A DNA stretch of 64,000 nucleotides from Hansfordia pulvinata (lineage: Eukaryota > Ascomycota > Sordariomycetes > Xylariales): contig BJKQ01000015.1 of NCBI GenBank assembly GCA_006538405.1, forward strand, positions 62,001 through 126,000, given 5' to 3'. The translations under genes and the position numbers were made by a program. Shown in pieces: positions 12,397 through 23,470 of the stretch. The notes under the pieces are model-generated. The model did no database searches, was not told the origin of the DNA, and worked only from the letters and a program-made list of their open reading frames with translations. Position 1 is the stretch's first letter. Each line of letters starts with the position of its first letter.

Positions 12397-12460
12397 CATG
12401 CTGTCGTGTCGTCCGCAGATTCTAGTCTCATGCTGTCGTGTCGTCCGCAGACTCTAGTCT
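12397..12460. repeat. 32-bp tandem duplication
   Basis: Two adjacent 32-bp copies (12397-12428, 12429-12460), each beginning CATGCTGTCGTGTCGTCCGC, differ at one base (AT versus AC before TCTAGTCT). Confidence 0.9.
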
Positions 12461-12825
12461 GGTCTCGCGTTCAGGTCTGTGTTCATCGATGCGCACTTAT
12501 GCCGTCTTCCAGAAGCTACCTATGAACGGATGCTCCGACTCGCATTCCGGATCATAGGCCAGAACTCCGCGTTCGTTGCCATGTGATCCGTTCCCCCTGG
12601 GCACGGTGGCTACTGCTCGGCTATTTCTTGACCGAATAAATACGGTAGGGGCTTGGCAGTCAAGCGACTTCTCACAACTCTTCACGTGTAACGAGACGCC
12701 TTGGAATATGGAGAAACTAGGCTCTACGATGAAGCCCCATGTTTCGGAGCAGCCGAGACGCGGTGCGTGGATTCAAAGTATCGTCAGGTAAGCTAGGTAC
12801 ACAACATGGTCATAATACGACATCC

Positions 12826-14360
12826 CTATGGATTACCTGAAGTAGCCGTTTGCAGACTGACCTCCCAACGCAGGCTCCCTCCCTTGCCGTACCCTTCCCC
12901 GAGGCGGTTCTGAATGAGATTGCATATACGAGTGCGCATGCGATTCAGGGTGGCATCATCACTGCCGCCCCGGGAGATGCAAAGCTTCAGGTTGGCCATG
13001 CCGAGGCCATAGTGAACTTGCCAGAACTGGGCCTCCTCCACTCTCTCCACATTGGGCTCGGTCTCAATCTCGCGCAGGATATCACTAACACCAACATCGC
13101 CCGACTTGATGGCCGAGGGGCCAGGGCGGCCACCGTAGCTCATGAGCAGCATGAAGCCCTGAGCTATGGCAAGACGGGTGCCGAGGCCAAACATGGCGAC
13201 GGCCACGAGGCCGCAGACCGCCGAGTCCAGAGCCATGCCAATGGGTATCGAAAGAAGGGGCAGCAAGACGAGGAGAAAGGCGGTGGAGAGGGTGAGAAAG
13301 TGGAAGGGGTTGGAAAGAACGCTCGGAAGGCTGGAGAGGTAGCTGACGCGCATGATGCGGGTGATCCTGACGTGGTTTTTGAGCCCGTAGGCGCTGACGA
13401 GGGTAGTGACGATGGCAGCAAGGCTGAGCATGTCAACCGAGCCGTGGGCGACGCGGGGCTCGTGGCTGTGGGGGTCGGGATGGTGAGGCGCGTGGCCCCC
13501 GGAATTCTCCAGCAGATGCTTGACGTTGTGGCTGACGAGGTCGAAGCCGCCAAAGATGAGGAAGACGCTCATGGCAAAGCCGGCCAGGACCTCGGCGCGC
13601 TCGAGGCCAAAGGGGTGGCGGATCGAAGAGCGCTTCCAGACCTCGAAGTTGCCGAGGACGTCGACGGCGACGCACACCAGGGCCGAGCCGACATCGAAGA
13701 AGACGAGATGAGAGAGGGCGGTCATGGCGAGGGAGCCGTGGCCGGAGAGGAAGGTGGACAGAGCGACCGAGAGATGGCACAAGCACCAGTAGAGGCGGCG
13801 GCGCTGGTCGGTGGACATGGAGCGCCAGGCTTCCTTGAAGGTGGGTATGGGCAGGTCGCGGGGCAGGGCGAGCGGCGGGCGGGGGGGCGGCTCGAGGAAG
13901 ATTTGGTGCTGGGCGCTGATGCTGGAGTGTTTGTACTTGTGGCCACGACGCTGGCCAACATTGGGCTTGACGGGCGAGGTGGAGATGACCTGGGTCTTGA
14001 AGTTGAAGGGATTCGGGGGTCGAGGGGCTCGAGCGAAGCAGCGCCCGCGGTGTTGTCGTCGGGCGGCGCCATCATTGAGGCTCGGCTGGGGGGCTCGGGG
14101 GTCAGGCGGCTGGTGTCGTAGCGGCGCCGGTCCGGCCTGACGGAGGGAGAGGGGGAGGGAGAGGGTGACAGCGAGCGTTCGGGGCTGTAGCTGTGGTCGT
14201 GCCGCTGGTGGTCGTGGTGGTGATTACGGTGATGGTGATGATGATGATGTTGGTGGTCGTGTTGGTGGTCGTGGTGGTCGTGATCGTGCTCGGGATAGTA
14301 GAGAGCAGGAGTGATTGCGACCGAGGGCGGCGTGGGCGATGAGGGCGGCGGACGATGCAT
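12826..14360 (-). CDS. zrg17: CDF-family zinc transporter subunit Zrg17 (one apparent frameshift)
   Basis: The C-terminal two thirds reads in one frame from about 14020 to the TAG at 12826-12828. It has the Zrg17-type signature (VGQRRGHKYKHSS, then an aromatic/proline-rich block) followed by several hydrophobic helices and a C-terminal RWEVSLQT strand. The N-terminal part, starting at the ATG at 14358-14360, lies in another frame. It is rich in His/Asp and His/Arg, as expected of a zinc-handling protein. The frames meet at a run of five C (minus strand, 14015-14019); a sixth C would give one uninterrupted protein of about 511 residues. I see no plausible intron at the junction. Zrg17 pairs with Msc2 in the ER membrane to import zinc and lacks canonical metal-site residues of its own. 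The ORF may start further upstream. Confidence 0.88.
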
Positions 14361-16195
14361 TGGGATTCCGGGGGCGAATGGACTGTGGGGTGTCTTAGAC
14401 TGGGCAGGCTAGCCGGTTTGAGGCGGGATGGCGCCAATCGCGACTGTGTGGTCTTTGTTGACGGCGACGAGGTCACGCCGACGTCTTCGGGGTGCGGTGG
14501 TTAGGTATTGTCGCTGACTGCGGGAGAGTAGAGGATAGGAGGAGGGAAGAGAGGTACCGTTGGTCAAGGTGAGGTTGAGGCAGACGGGAAGAGGGACACG
14601 ACGGATCCGGATAGTCAGACAGAGTCGGGTCCAAGTGCAAGGTGTCAAGGTCACGCAGCTTCAACATACCTACATGTAGGTAACTAATAACTGTTCATCA
14701 GGGTCGAATGCTCCTTCCTGCGCACGACCGCCACTGTCTGGCCGGCAGAGCAGAAGGAAAGACCGGGCATTTGCCTATCCCATCTACAGGAATATACCAA
14801 ATACCAGACGTACATGCATCCATTGTTTGATACGTGCCCTACATTATTAGGTTGTTGATGCTATTGAATTCATGTACATAGGTGGGTACCTAAGTATGGA
14901 TTGGTTGTGATCTTCCATAGGAGGTGCCTTTCACACGAATACCTACCTACCTGATAGATAGGTAGGTATTCAATCGAACTACCGGCTTGGGGACATGAAC
15001 AGTACCATGTGATGGAGAGTACCGCAGTGGCATCAGACCTGGTGATGCGCCGTTTTCAAGAGCATTCCACCGAGGCACGGTCGCCCTGTGTCTCAAGCCC
15101 CTGTAGATTGGCTTCTCCCTTACCCTGCATGAGTACCTGGGCATTGCCTCGCGTCTTTCAATGCTGGGAACAGATTTCCGATGATTTCCCTCCTCCAGTT
15201 GGCTGGTTGGCACTAACTGGAGATGATATACGTCCAGATGCTGAGGGGCAGTCAGTTGGGTCGGCTGTTCAGTTCGTGTGGTGCTCTTCCGCTCCGTAGT
15301 GTCATTGCTAGATCAATCGTGAGGAAGAGTGCCTTAGGTACGGGTGAATCGTAAGCTCATAAAGTGCCGCCTAACGTGTCTCGGGCTTAAGTACCTTTTC
15401 CAAAAACAGAAATGGGTGCACAGCTGCGTACCTAGCTCACCTCGCTGCTATACAGGTACTTGGCACCAAATCAAGTTAGCGCGCAGCGGTCGAGACGCGC
15501 CGAGACGAACATTGTTGCGCGTCTGGTTCTAGATCTTGGCAGATACTTGACAGCCAGCCCACAACCAGCTATGAGCGAGCGTACCATGTACCCAAGCCGA
15601 GCATCTTCATCAGCCAACCAATGTGTGTCCTCGGTGGTGCAAATAAAAATGGGCCTCTCTACCGGTAAGAGCCGCCAGTGGAATCTGATCAGCCATGAAA
15701 GCTTATCGCATGGCAGTCGCGCTGGACTGCTCTAGCCATTATAGGGATAGCTCGCACCTGCTACTCCTTATTAGGCTAAGTCCCATCTGTCGTGCTCACA
15801 GCGTACTCGCACCCAGAGGTTTCGTGGTGATTTCCATCAGTCATCCACCATCCATCCAAGTCTCGTCCGTCTGGCCCAGCCAAGTCCAGTAGTTATTCCT
15901 TTCCTTGAGCCTCAACCGCATCACGACATCGCCGCCGCCGCCGCCGCCGCCGCCACGAGTGTCTACCTGCTTTCCACCTGCCTGCGCCTCCTCCCGATGC
16001 CATCACGGAATGTGCTGAACCCTCGCCTATCCAGCACAGTTACGAGTACAACCATGACTCCACCCGTCCGGACCTACTGTCCATCTTGTAGACCCGAACC
16101 CAGCTCCTGATCGCCGTCCACAACCGCCCACATCCCACGCCTCCCGCCTCTCCTGGCGTACATTGCGACTCGCCCGCGTGCCAGCAGACTGCATC
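14361..16195. other. Divergent intergenic region zrg17 / two-span protein
   Basis: The shared upstream region of two divergently transcribed genes. It contains a 12-bp-arm hairpin at 14938-14970 and, at about 15931-15954, a GCC run in the probable leader of the plus-strand gene. No gene is supported. Confidence 0.55.
14938..14970. repeat. TACCTACC hairpin
   Basis: AATACCTACCTA (14938-14949) and TAGGTAGGTATT (14959-14970) are exact reverse complements separated by 9 nt. TACCTACC/GGTAGGTA blocks recur widely in the non-coding parts of the window. Confidence 0.85.
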
Positions 16196-17411
16196 ATGGA
16201 CGAGAACGCCCGGCCCGTCAGCTCGCCCGCGCGGCCGCAGTCCGACGAGGCTGCCACGTCCTCCTCCGCCCACCTTGGGGTGCCCCAGGAACCCATCAGC
16301 CGCAAGAGGAGCGGCTCTGGCAGCAGCATCCTCTCCAGATTCCCGTTCATCCGCACCTCCGAGAGCAGATCCAACCTGCGCGACTCGCGACACTCCCCGC
16401 CCGCCTCTGCCAACTCCCCGCCCGACGACCAAGGTCGGCTGCCCCCGCGTCCGCCGTCTCGTCCCCCGACAAGCCCCAGCGCGCCCTCGCCGTGGCCATG
16501 CAGCAGCAGTCCCAGAAGCCTCGACGGCGTAAAGGCTCCTTACGCAAGGTCGCGCTTCTCGGACGCGGCGCTGCCCGCGACCGGCGTGACCTCAAGCCGT
16601 CGCCCCTCGACACCGAGGCGGCCGCCGCCGTCCAGGCTGTCGATTTGCAATCTTCCACCGAACCCCCTCAGCCGGTCCTCCTTCACCCGCCTGGCGATAG
16701 CTCCGTGGGCCTTGGTCTTGGCATCGCCGACAGCTCTATGCACCCTGTTGACATACCCGTCGTTCTCTCTCCGGATGCTGACGACGCGACCACCGGGTCC
16801 CTTGTCGATGCCATCTCGTCTTCATATCACTCGGCGACAACGGACGATGAAGATCCCGCACCTTCCTCTGCTGCGAGGCGCATGGAGACTGTGCCCACAG
16901 CCTCTACCTCGTCTTTGCAGCTCCCTTCTCTTTCGTCGGGTTCCGACTCGTACTTTGCGCCTCATCCTCCAACGGCACCCTCGTCCGCCTCCTCCTTGGC
17001 TCGTCGCCGCTCAACGGTAAAGCACGCCAAGTCGCCCCTGTCAATGCCGGGCCTGGCGCCTAATCCGCTCTCGGGGGCGCCGCCGCCGCCGCCGCCGCTG
17101 CCGCCGCAGTGGTGGGTGCTGATGGGGACCACGACTACAGCGAGACAGAGTGGTGGGGCTGGGTTCTGCTGAGCATTACCTGGCTCGTTTTTATCGTTGG
17201 CATGGGCTCTTGCTTGAACATCTGGAGCTGGGCTTGGGATGTGGGGACCACGCCTTATGCGCCGCCTGAGCTCGAGGACGACCCGACCCTGCCGATTGTG
17301 GGCTACTATCCGGCCTTGTTGATTCTCACCGGCATCATGGCTTGGGTCTGGGTCGTCGTGGCCTGGACGGGAATGAAGTATTTCCGGCACGCCAAGATCA
17401 CCAATGACTAG
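16196..17411 (+). CDS. Conserved fungal protein with two C-terminal membrane spans (two apparent frameshifts)
   Basis: Starts at ATG 16196 (MDENARPVSSPARP) and ends at TAG 17409-17411. The first 290 or so residues are Ser/Pro/Arg-rich and predicted disordered, with a basic patch (QKPRRRKGSLRKVALLGRG) and a Ser/Asp-rich acidic stretch. The C-terminus has two hydrophobic segments (from WWGWVLLSITWLVFIVGMG, and from YYPALLILTGIMAWVWVVVA) joined by an acidic loop with YAPPELEDDP, ending in KYFRHAKITND. I recall this C-terminus as widespread in Sordariomycetes but know no assigned function. Reading requires two frame changes. Each is repaired by one extra base in a run of five: C at 16442-16446 and G at 17073-17077. 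The result is about 405 residues. Topology and role are inference. Confidence 0.75.
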
Positions 17412-18336
17412 ACGAGCGGCCCTCGGCAACGATGAAGACGACTGGTGGCACGCAGGATTCATGCCCATTGTCCCGCGGGACGACTGCGGATTACGAGGAG
17501 ATGGACTTGGTTGGTTGATTTCGGTTTGCTTGTTTTGGATTCAGCCCAGGCGTTCAGGACGCGCCATGAGGTGTGGGAGGCCTCGTCTGCCAGACGCACC
17601 AGTATACCCCCTTTTTCCCTTGGTTTTCCATGGCGGGCTTTGCCCGGCTTTCTTGCAGGACGGTTACACGAATAGAATATAGAAGCGCACACGAGACACG
17701 ACTTTACCTACTACATAATCCGCCACGGCAGCAATATCACTTTTTAATTATTTCTCCGTTCGTCTCTTCGCCAACTTCCTTTCAAGTCCAACTACGCATG
17801 GACCTTGGCACACAGTGCATTCCTTTCCTTACTGGAACGGAATTTATGAGGGTGTACTGCATCAGAAAGCTTGCCAGGTGGTTCCCGGCTGCGATGACTA
17901 TTGTGGCGGACCATAGCTTCACAGCTCGGAGTCGACATCTTTCACAAAAACGGGCGGGCGACATGGCGGGCCACGCAGTCAGTAATCAACAGTACTTCCA
18001 CGCTATCTAGCCCAAAGAAGTAGGCGGCTTACCATTAATAGAAAGTGAACCGGTGCGGTAAAGCTCTCGATTGGGTGTCGGACTTGTCGATTTCTGATAG
18101 GTAGTCAAGGCGTACTTGGGTACCCCATCATTGGACCGAGGGGCATGGCGGGAACCTTCAATGGTGTAAGTACCCCGAGCATATTACATAATGTACACCC
18201 CGGTGTACAACCGTAGCCAGCAAGATGATGTTTCGCCCGGTGCAGCCGACGGATTCTGTCCTTGAAGCTCACTGTCCCCCTCTCTGGTCCGAACCAGCCT
18301 CAGCACTCCGTGTTCAACTCGTTTCCCGTGACGGAC
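17412..18336. other. Intergenic, two-span protein to ntm1
   Basis: Tandem plus-strand spacing: 3' flank of the preceding gene, then the ntm1 promoter. No gene or distinctive structure seen. Confidence 0.5.
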
Positions 18337-19183
18337 ATGGCTGACGACCCCTCACAAGCCCACGAAGGGCCCTCGCAGGCCGATCATTCGGCTCCGGGCT
18401 TGCAGTACTGGAAGAACGCGAGCGCCGATGTGGGCGGCATGCTCGGGGGTTCCCCCAAATATCCAAAGTCGATCTGCGGGGATCACGGAGCTTCCTCGCA
18501 CAGCTAGGTATCGGCAAAAACCAGGGCCGTCAGACGACGCAGTCTGTCCTTGAAGGTGGCGCTGGGTAGGTAGGCTCCTCCGGCCCCAAGTCCATCCATC
18601 ACCACCACTGCTGTCAACCCATTTTCCGGAGAGCTGATGGCGTCTGTTCAGGATTGGCCGGATCACCACCGGCTTGCTTGTCGATATTGCCGAAAATGTC
18701 GACGTGATCGAGCCGGTCAAGAAGTTCACGGACCAGCTCCATGGTGTGGAGGGAGTTCGGAACATCTACACAATGGGGTTGCAGGACTGGATGCCCGCCA
18801 AGGACCTGAAATACGACCTTATCTGGATACAGTGGTGCGTCGGCCACCTCACGGACCCGCAACTGGTGCTGTATCTGCAGCGGTGCCAGACGGCCCTGAG
18901 ATCCCGCGACAGCCTCATCGTTGTGAAGGAGAATCTGAGCACTAGCGGTGGCGAGGCGTGGGATGACACAGACAGCTGCCTGACGAGGTTCGTGCCGACT
19001 TTTCGAACAATATTGCACACACAAAGGCTGACCTCGTGACAATCTAGGGAGGACACCACCTTCAAAAGGCTCTTCAAAGAGGCAGGCTTGAGGCTTGTGA
19101 AGACCTCCGCCCAGAAAGGACTATCAGCCAGTCCCGTGCGGCTGCTGCCCGTGCAGATGTATGCGTTGAAGGCGGCGAGCTGA
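18337..19183 (+). CDS. tae1: Alpha-N-terminal protein methyltransferase (Ntm1/Tae1 family), one apparent frameshift
   Basis: Three exons: 18337-18565, 18652-18987 and 19048-19183 (TGA). Introns are GTAGGT...CAG (86 nt) and GTTCGT...TAG (60 nt). The predicted protein is about 233 residues, matching yeast Tae1. Visible features are the N-terminal APGLQYWKNASADVGGMLGG block, an SAM-binding motif I (EGGAGIGRIT, split by intron 1), DVIEP, the WIQW motif, VVKEN, and a C-terminal FKRLFKEAGL strand. The family methylates the alpha-amino group of proteins whose processed N-terminus reads X-Pro-Lys, including ribosomal proteins. Exon 1 changes frame at a run of five G (18445-18449) in the conserved MLGG segment. 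A sixth G restores MLGGFPQISKVDLRGSRSFL, so I take this as a sequence error. An upstream TTG in frame is not a credible start. Confidence 0.9.
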
Positions 19184-20113
19184 TGGTCTTGATTGGAGAG
19201 GAACCAGACCCTGACGAAGGCAGCACCCACCACGGGAAACAAGTTCGCCACCAAACAGCCCACCGTCGTCATCCTCGTCTTTGCGAGGCGCATGTTCCGC
19301 GGACCTATCGGATCGCGAATATTCCAGGGCGAAGAAGCCTGCGGACTTCCTCAGTACGAGACGCGCATCATTAGCATCGTCGCGGATCCCTTCTCGTCCT
19401 GAACACACCTAGCCCACCCCCCAAGCCTTCGCATCCGAACTCGAGTCTCGACCTACGGACCCCCTTTCCCGCTTCGTCAGGCTCCATGAGCTCGACGTGG
19501 TCTTCACTTTTGATGGCTTCAATGTGGGAGATATTGCTTGCTGTATCGTCATCCTCACCCGGCCGCGCAACGCCAATTATTCAGCTTCAGACAGGCATGT
19601 GGACCCTTTCCCAGCTTTCCCTGGGCTGCATCTGCCCCCGAGGGGCCAGAAGCCCCGCATAGTAGGCATGGCCCGTACTTGGAGACCAGAGCCGTCTTCC
19701 ACTCTGGTGATATCGGAGCATGAGGTGAAGGCCTACGGGGCTTCCCCCCACATAGGAACCTCTGCATTCTTTGGGCGCCGAGGGCAGGCTTTCGTCAGAG
19801 GCTCGTGGGCACTTGCGCCAGCGTCCTTTACAAAGAAAAAAAAGAAAAAACAGGTTGGACTGCGCAGAGGCGCTGTCGCGAAGCGGTATCTCTTCCCGAT
19901 AGGACGAACCGAGGCATCCAGCTAGTGCAATTGCTTATTTGAGCCGTGTCACCTTCGTCGGTTTCCTTCTCGTGGCTTGTGCCTGGAGGCTTATGTCTTC
20001 ACATTGTGCGCCGCTCGGGTAATCCACCCAGCACCCTAGCCATTCATTCCCTGGGTTGTGGCCAGTATTGGCTGATACGGGACAACGTCTTGCTCCTTGT
20101 AGCTATGACTGTA
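19184..20113. other. Convergent intergenic region
   Basis: Lies between the 3' ends of ntm1 (plus) and the unrecognised gene (minus). No supported gene; an A-rich tract sits at about 19835-19850. Confidence 0.5.
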
Positions 20114-20963
20114 TCAAGACGCATCTCTAAGCCGCGTGATGAGGGCGGCCTGGGCAGGCTTCTTTTCCAACTCCTCTTGTTTTCTGACCGGGTCGAAAAC
20201 GCCCCAACTTTGTTGAGGATAAAAGATGGGCAGCTCCGTCATGTCGGCGGACAAGAGCTTGTCCCAGAGGCTTTCCTTGACTTCCACTACCCCTAACTGC
20301 TCGAATCCTCTCGCCTTTTCGACGCGAACCCCTTTTATCGCTAACTGGATGACCTTGAGCTTCTTCTCCTTCAACTCCGAGAACCCCGCGATGATCGCCG
20401 CCGCTTCTTTCAGAGCGAGGTCGAGATGCGCGAAACCCACCAGCACGACCCGGTCGTACTGACCGCCAAAAGCAGCAACTCGAGGCTGGAAATTGTCCCT
20501 GTAGAAGGCAGTTTTCTGGTCTTCTGTGGCGGGTCTCACTATGTCATAGTCGAAGGGCATGTTAACGCTTCTCCGGCTGTCTTCGTCCTGCACGTTGTAG
20601 CCAAAGGCGCTCTGGTAATCCAGTCAGCATGAGCGTCAGGCAGTATCTGATGGGTTCGGGCCGGGAACGGAAACGTACGCTGTCGGGCTCCCGATCCATA
20701 TTAGCAAGTCCTTGTCCTTGGTCAACACCACTGTTTGCTCTCTCGCTTGCTTCACTTCCTCGAGGTTTCCGGGGGCTAAGAGGTGGGCGGCGGCCTAGAA
20801 TTCAAAGCTGGTTAGAAAATCCCTGGAGACGAAGCAACGTTGCGTACCTCGGTGAGTAGTAGAGCAAAAACAAGAGCGGCCCAGAGCTCGCGTGAGGGAG
20901 TGAGCCCCTGATGGAAGAGCATTCCTGCAACTCCGAGGACAAAGTATTTGCGTTGAAGTGTTT
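20114..20963 (-). CDS. Unrecognised membrane-anchored protein (5' exon unresolved)
   Basis: Three exons fit together in frame on the minus strand: 20848-20963, 20679-20794 and 20114-20609. Intron donors are GTACGC and GTACGT, with acceptors TCTAG and CCAGAG. They encode 241 residues. The N-terminal part has a hydrophobic stretch (KYFVLGVAGMLFHQGL, then ELWAALVFALLLTEAAAHLL), probably one or two membrane spans. A soluble domain of about 190 residues follows, with no motif I recognise; features include VVLTKDKDLLIWIGSPT, YDIVRPATEDQKTAF and LPIFYPQQSWGVFDP. The first exon shown starts in phase after a CAG acceptor, so at least one upstream exon is missing; no convincing ATG exon was found. The coherent phases and splice sites argue for a real gene, but the function is unknown. 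Confidence 0.6.
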
Positions 20964-23470
20964 CTGGACCAGCTCAACTGATTGTCAATGTCAGAAAGAA
21001 GAGCTGGGGGGGTCTCGACATTGATTCGCAAAGCCCCCAGCGTATATAGACATTATTGGTGCCTGCCCAAAAACGCTGGGAGCTTGCCGAGCAGTCAACA
21101 CTGTTCAGCATTGAAATGTAGTTCGATGCCATCTGACCCTGTGCCCCGTGTCGTGCGAGGGCATATCGAGTGATGGAGCGGCCCTCTGTGTGCTATTCCT
21201 GAGCCCCCCCCCCCCCCTTGTCAGTCGCCGACACTCGACGAGGTTGTGGTGCCCGGCCGGCGCCCCTCGACATCGAGTAGGGGCGGCTTTCTGTCAAGAC
21301 GCGCGATACAGGATGAATGAATTCCCCGCCCGAGAAGTCAACCACGTACATCACCATGACAAGTCGCCACGGTGGCGCCGCGCCGTTTGCCTTCCAAAGA
21401 ACGTGAAAGCCGAGGCCGAATAGGTGGCTGAGACATCTGCCAAGAGAGACTGACCGCGCGCGGACAGCCACCGCCGCCTGCGTACTCGAAAACGAAGAGC
21501 GGTGGAAACCTCTTCCCATGGTCATCTGTGTCTTAGCTACCTATAAACATGCCAAGGAAGTCGGACGAGCGATCCTTCTTGTGTGTCCGGCATGATTGTC
21601 ACCACATTCAACCAGACGTCGCTGGTGAGCCACACTACCAAACCCCGGTGCGCTGTGCCGCATTCACTGTGTCCACCGTCCCGGGTCGGCTGGTGTCTCG
21701 GGGATAGCCTCGTCTTCCCGTGCCTTTCCCTGGCTTTCTCCCCGGGTCTGTCTTCCCACGGGAACGGGAAACAGAGCGAAGAGAAAGCAAAGCGTGGGTT
21801 TCACGGATACGTGCCACGAATTTAAAGGGGCCCCCCTCTCCCGGTGCCCCGGCGCCTCGGTCCCCGGTCCCTGAGGCAAGGTCGCTGCCGCCGACGAGAC
21901 ACTGCTTTTTTGAGACATGGCCATGCTCCCGCCGACAAGATGGGCCCTTCGTCGCGGTAAGATTGCTGCTCCGTCGAGATGGAGAAGCAGGGAGCTCTCC
22001 GGCGGAGGGAGGGAGAAGAAGTCCTTGCAACGGACAAAGACACACCCCCTTGCGAACTTGCCAACTTGCACCTCCTCCCTTGAGCCAGGGAAAGCGAGCC
22101 CACCGTGTGTCTCTGTGCCTGGCTCTTCGGCCCCTCCCTCCCACTTCTACTCATTCTTTCCGGGTTTCCAACTTTTCCAGGCAGTCGAGCGCCACCAATA
22201 ACAGAAACAAACTGCACACAGAGCCCGCTCGCTGCGGGCGCCGGTGACGGAAACGCATCGCCTTCCAGGTACGACTACTCTGGCCCCCCCTCGTCCCCCG
22301 ACGATCCCCACGCCTCGCCGGGCCCTGAGTCGCGAATACCCTCATCACTGTTGACTTGCTCGTCCTGGCCCACACCGGACGCAGCGTTGGAGTTTCCACT
22401 GGGACCGGCGGCTTGCCTGCTGGGCAGACGGTGGATTATCCGTAAAAGACTACAAGTAATGGGGTCCATTTAGGTCATTACTAGGTACCTAGCTGGATGT
22501 AATGTGTTGACCGACGGCAAGTATTGAAACTGCGATGCGCCCCTGAGATGGATACCCTTACGGGGACACGAGCTACCGTAGGGAGGTACAGTTCTCAAGT
22601 TCCTTCATCTCCCGTCTCTACCCAGAAGCCCTTCCGTTTTCACAGAGAGAAAGACGGAGAGTGGCACCCGCGTGTCTTCGTACTCGTACGGCCGTGAAGC
22701 CCGAATTGCCTATTCCGGTAAGTGGGAGGGCCCGGCACTGGCTGCCCGCTACTTTGCACGGGTTCCGTACAATCGAGTACATACTTACTTGACTAATTTC
22801 ATACAATGCAATCCCTGCCATCCCTCCGAGCAGTAGCTTCCCCAATCTTACAATCTCATCACTTCCACCAACCGGTCCGACCAAGATCGAGACTGGTATC
22901 GGACTACCTTCCTTCACTTAACCGGGCGGATACTGGAACGGAGCACGAGACCGAAACAGTACAGTCGCGGAACGGAGAGCATCTCGCGCACCGTCGCCCA
23001 GATACCAGTATTTACGTAGTCCGTAAATTCCAGTGCCACGAGCATCAAGGAACGCAATGGGGAAGTACCTATACTCGGAAGCCATGATCGTCGTCATCAT
23101 CATCAACATCATTATCACCGAGCCTGTGGTCAGGCAAAAGAACCCATAAAAATCAGCAAAAGTAGTGTGAACGTTTCTTCGTTTTTTTTGATAATCCGTC
23201 ACGTGTCAGACGGGCAACGCTGTCTTGCGAGGCCATCTCGTGTCCTATCCGGCTTTCTTGAGTCGTTTTACTTCGTTACATCATTGGGGCTTGGCCCGGG
23301 GTATCCTCCTGTCCTTCCAAGTCTCATGGGCGCGCAGCTGCCATCCGGCCTCGTTGGGGTTTGTCGCCTTGCGACGAGCCGAGTGGGCAAAGCTGCCAGA
23401 TCTGAGTGTTCAACGCCGGCGGTGACTTCTGCATCCTTGTTGCCCTCCTCTCTCCTGTGTCTGCGCTGAC
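20964..23470. other. Intergenic 21.0-23.5 kb
   Basis: Upstream region of the minus-strand membrane protein, including its unresolved first exon, then the 3' flank of the next minus-strand gene. Open frames on both strands are low-complexity and overlapping. No other gene supported. Confidence 0.5.

Larger units (their letters stand above)
9846..12825. other. Gene-free stretch 9.8-12.8 kb
   Basis: No supported gene. It includes a 14-bp palindrome TACGAGTACTCGTA at 10489-10502, a GT run, a GTC run and a 32-bp tandem duplication. The last few hundred bases before 12826 are the probable 3' flank of zrg17 on the minus strand. Confidence 0.55.

Noticed and set aside
13164..13553. Second minus-strand frame inside zrg17
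   Set aside because: Ser/Thr/Pro-rich shadow in an alternative frame of the transporter.
14000..14110. An intron joining the two zrg17 frames
   Set aside because: No GT-AG pair with a reasonable donor and branch site spans the junction; a missing base in the C5 run explains it better.
12850..14121. 423-residue plus-strand open frame
   Set aside because: Antisense shadow of zrg17. Its composition mirrors the transporter and it has no domain of its own.
16434..16480. A 47-nt intron joining the first two frames of the two-span gene
   Set aside because: GTCGGC is a poor donor and there is no branch site; one extra C at 16442-16446 restores a continuous frame with matching composition.
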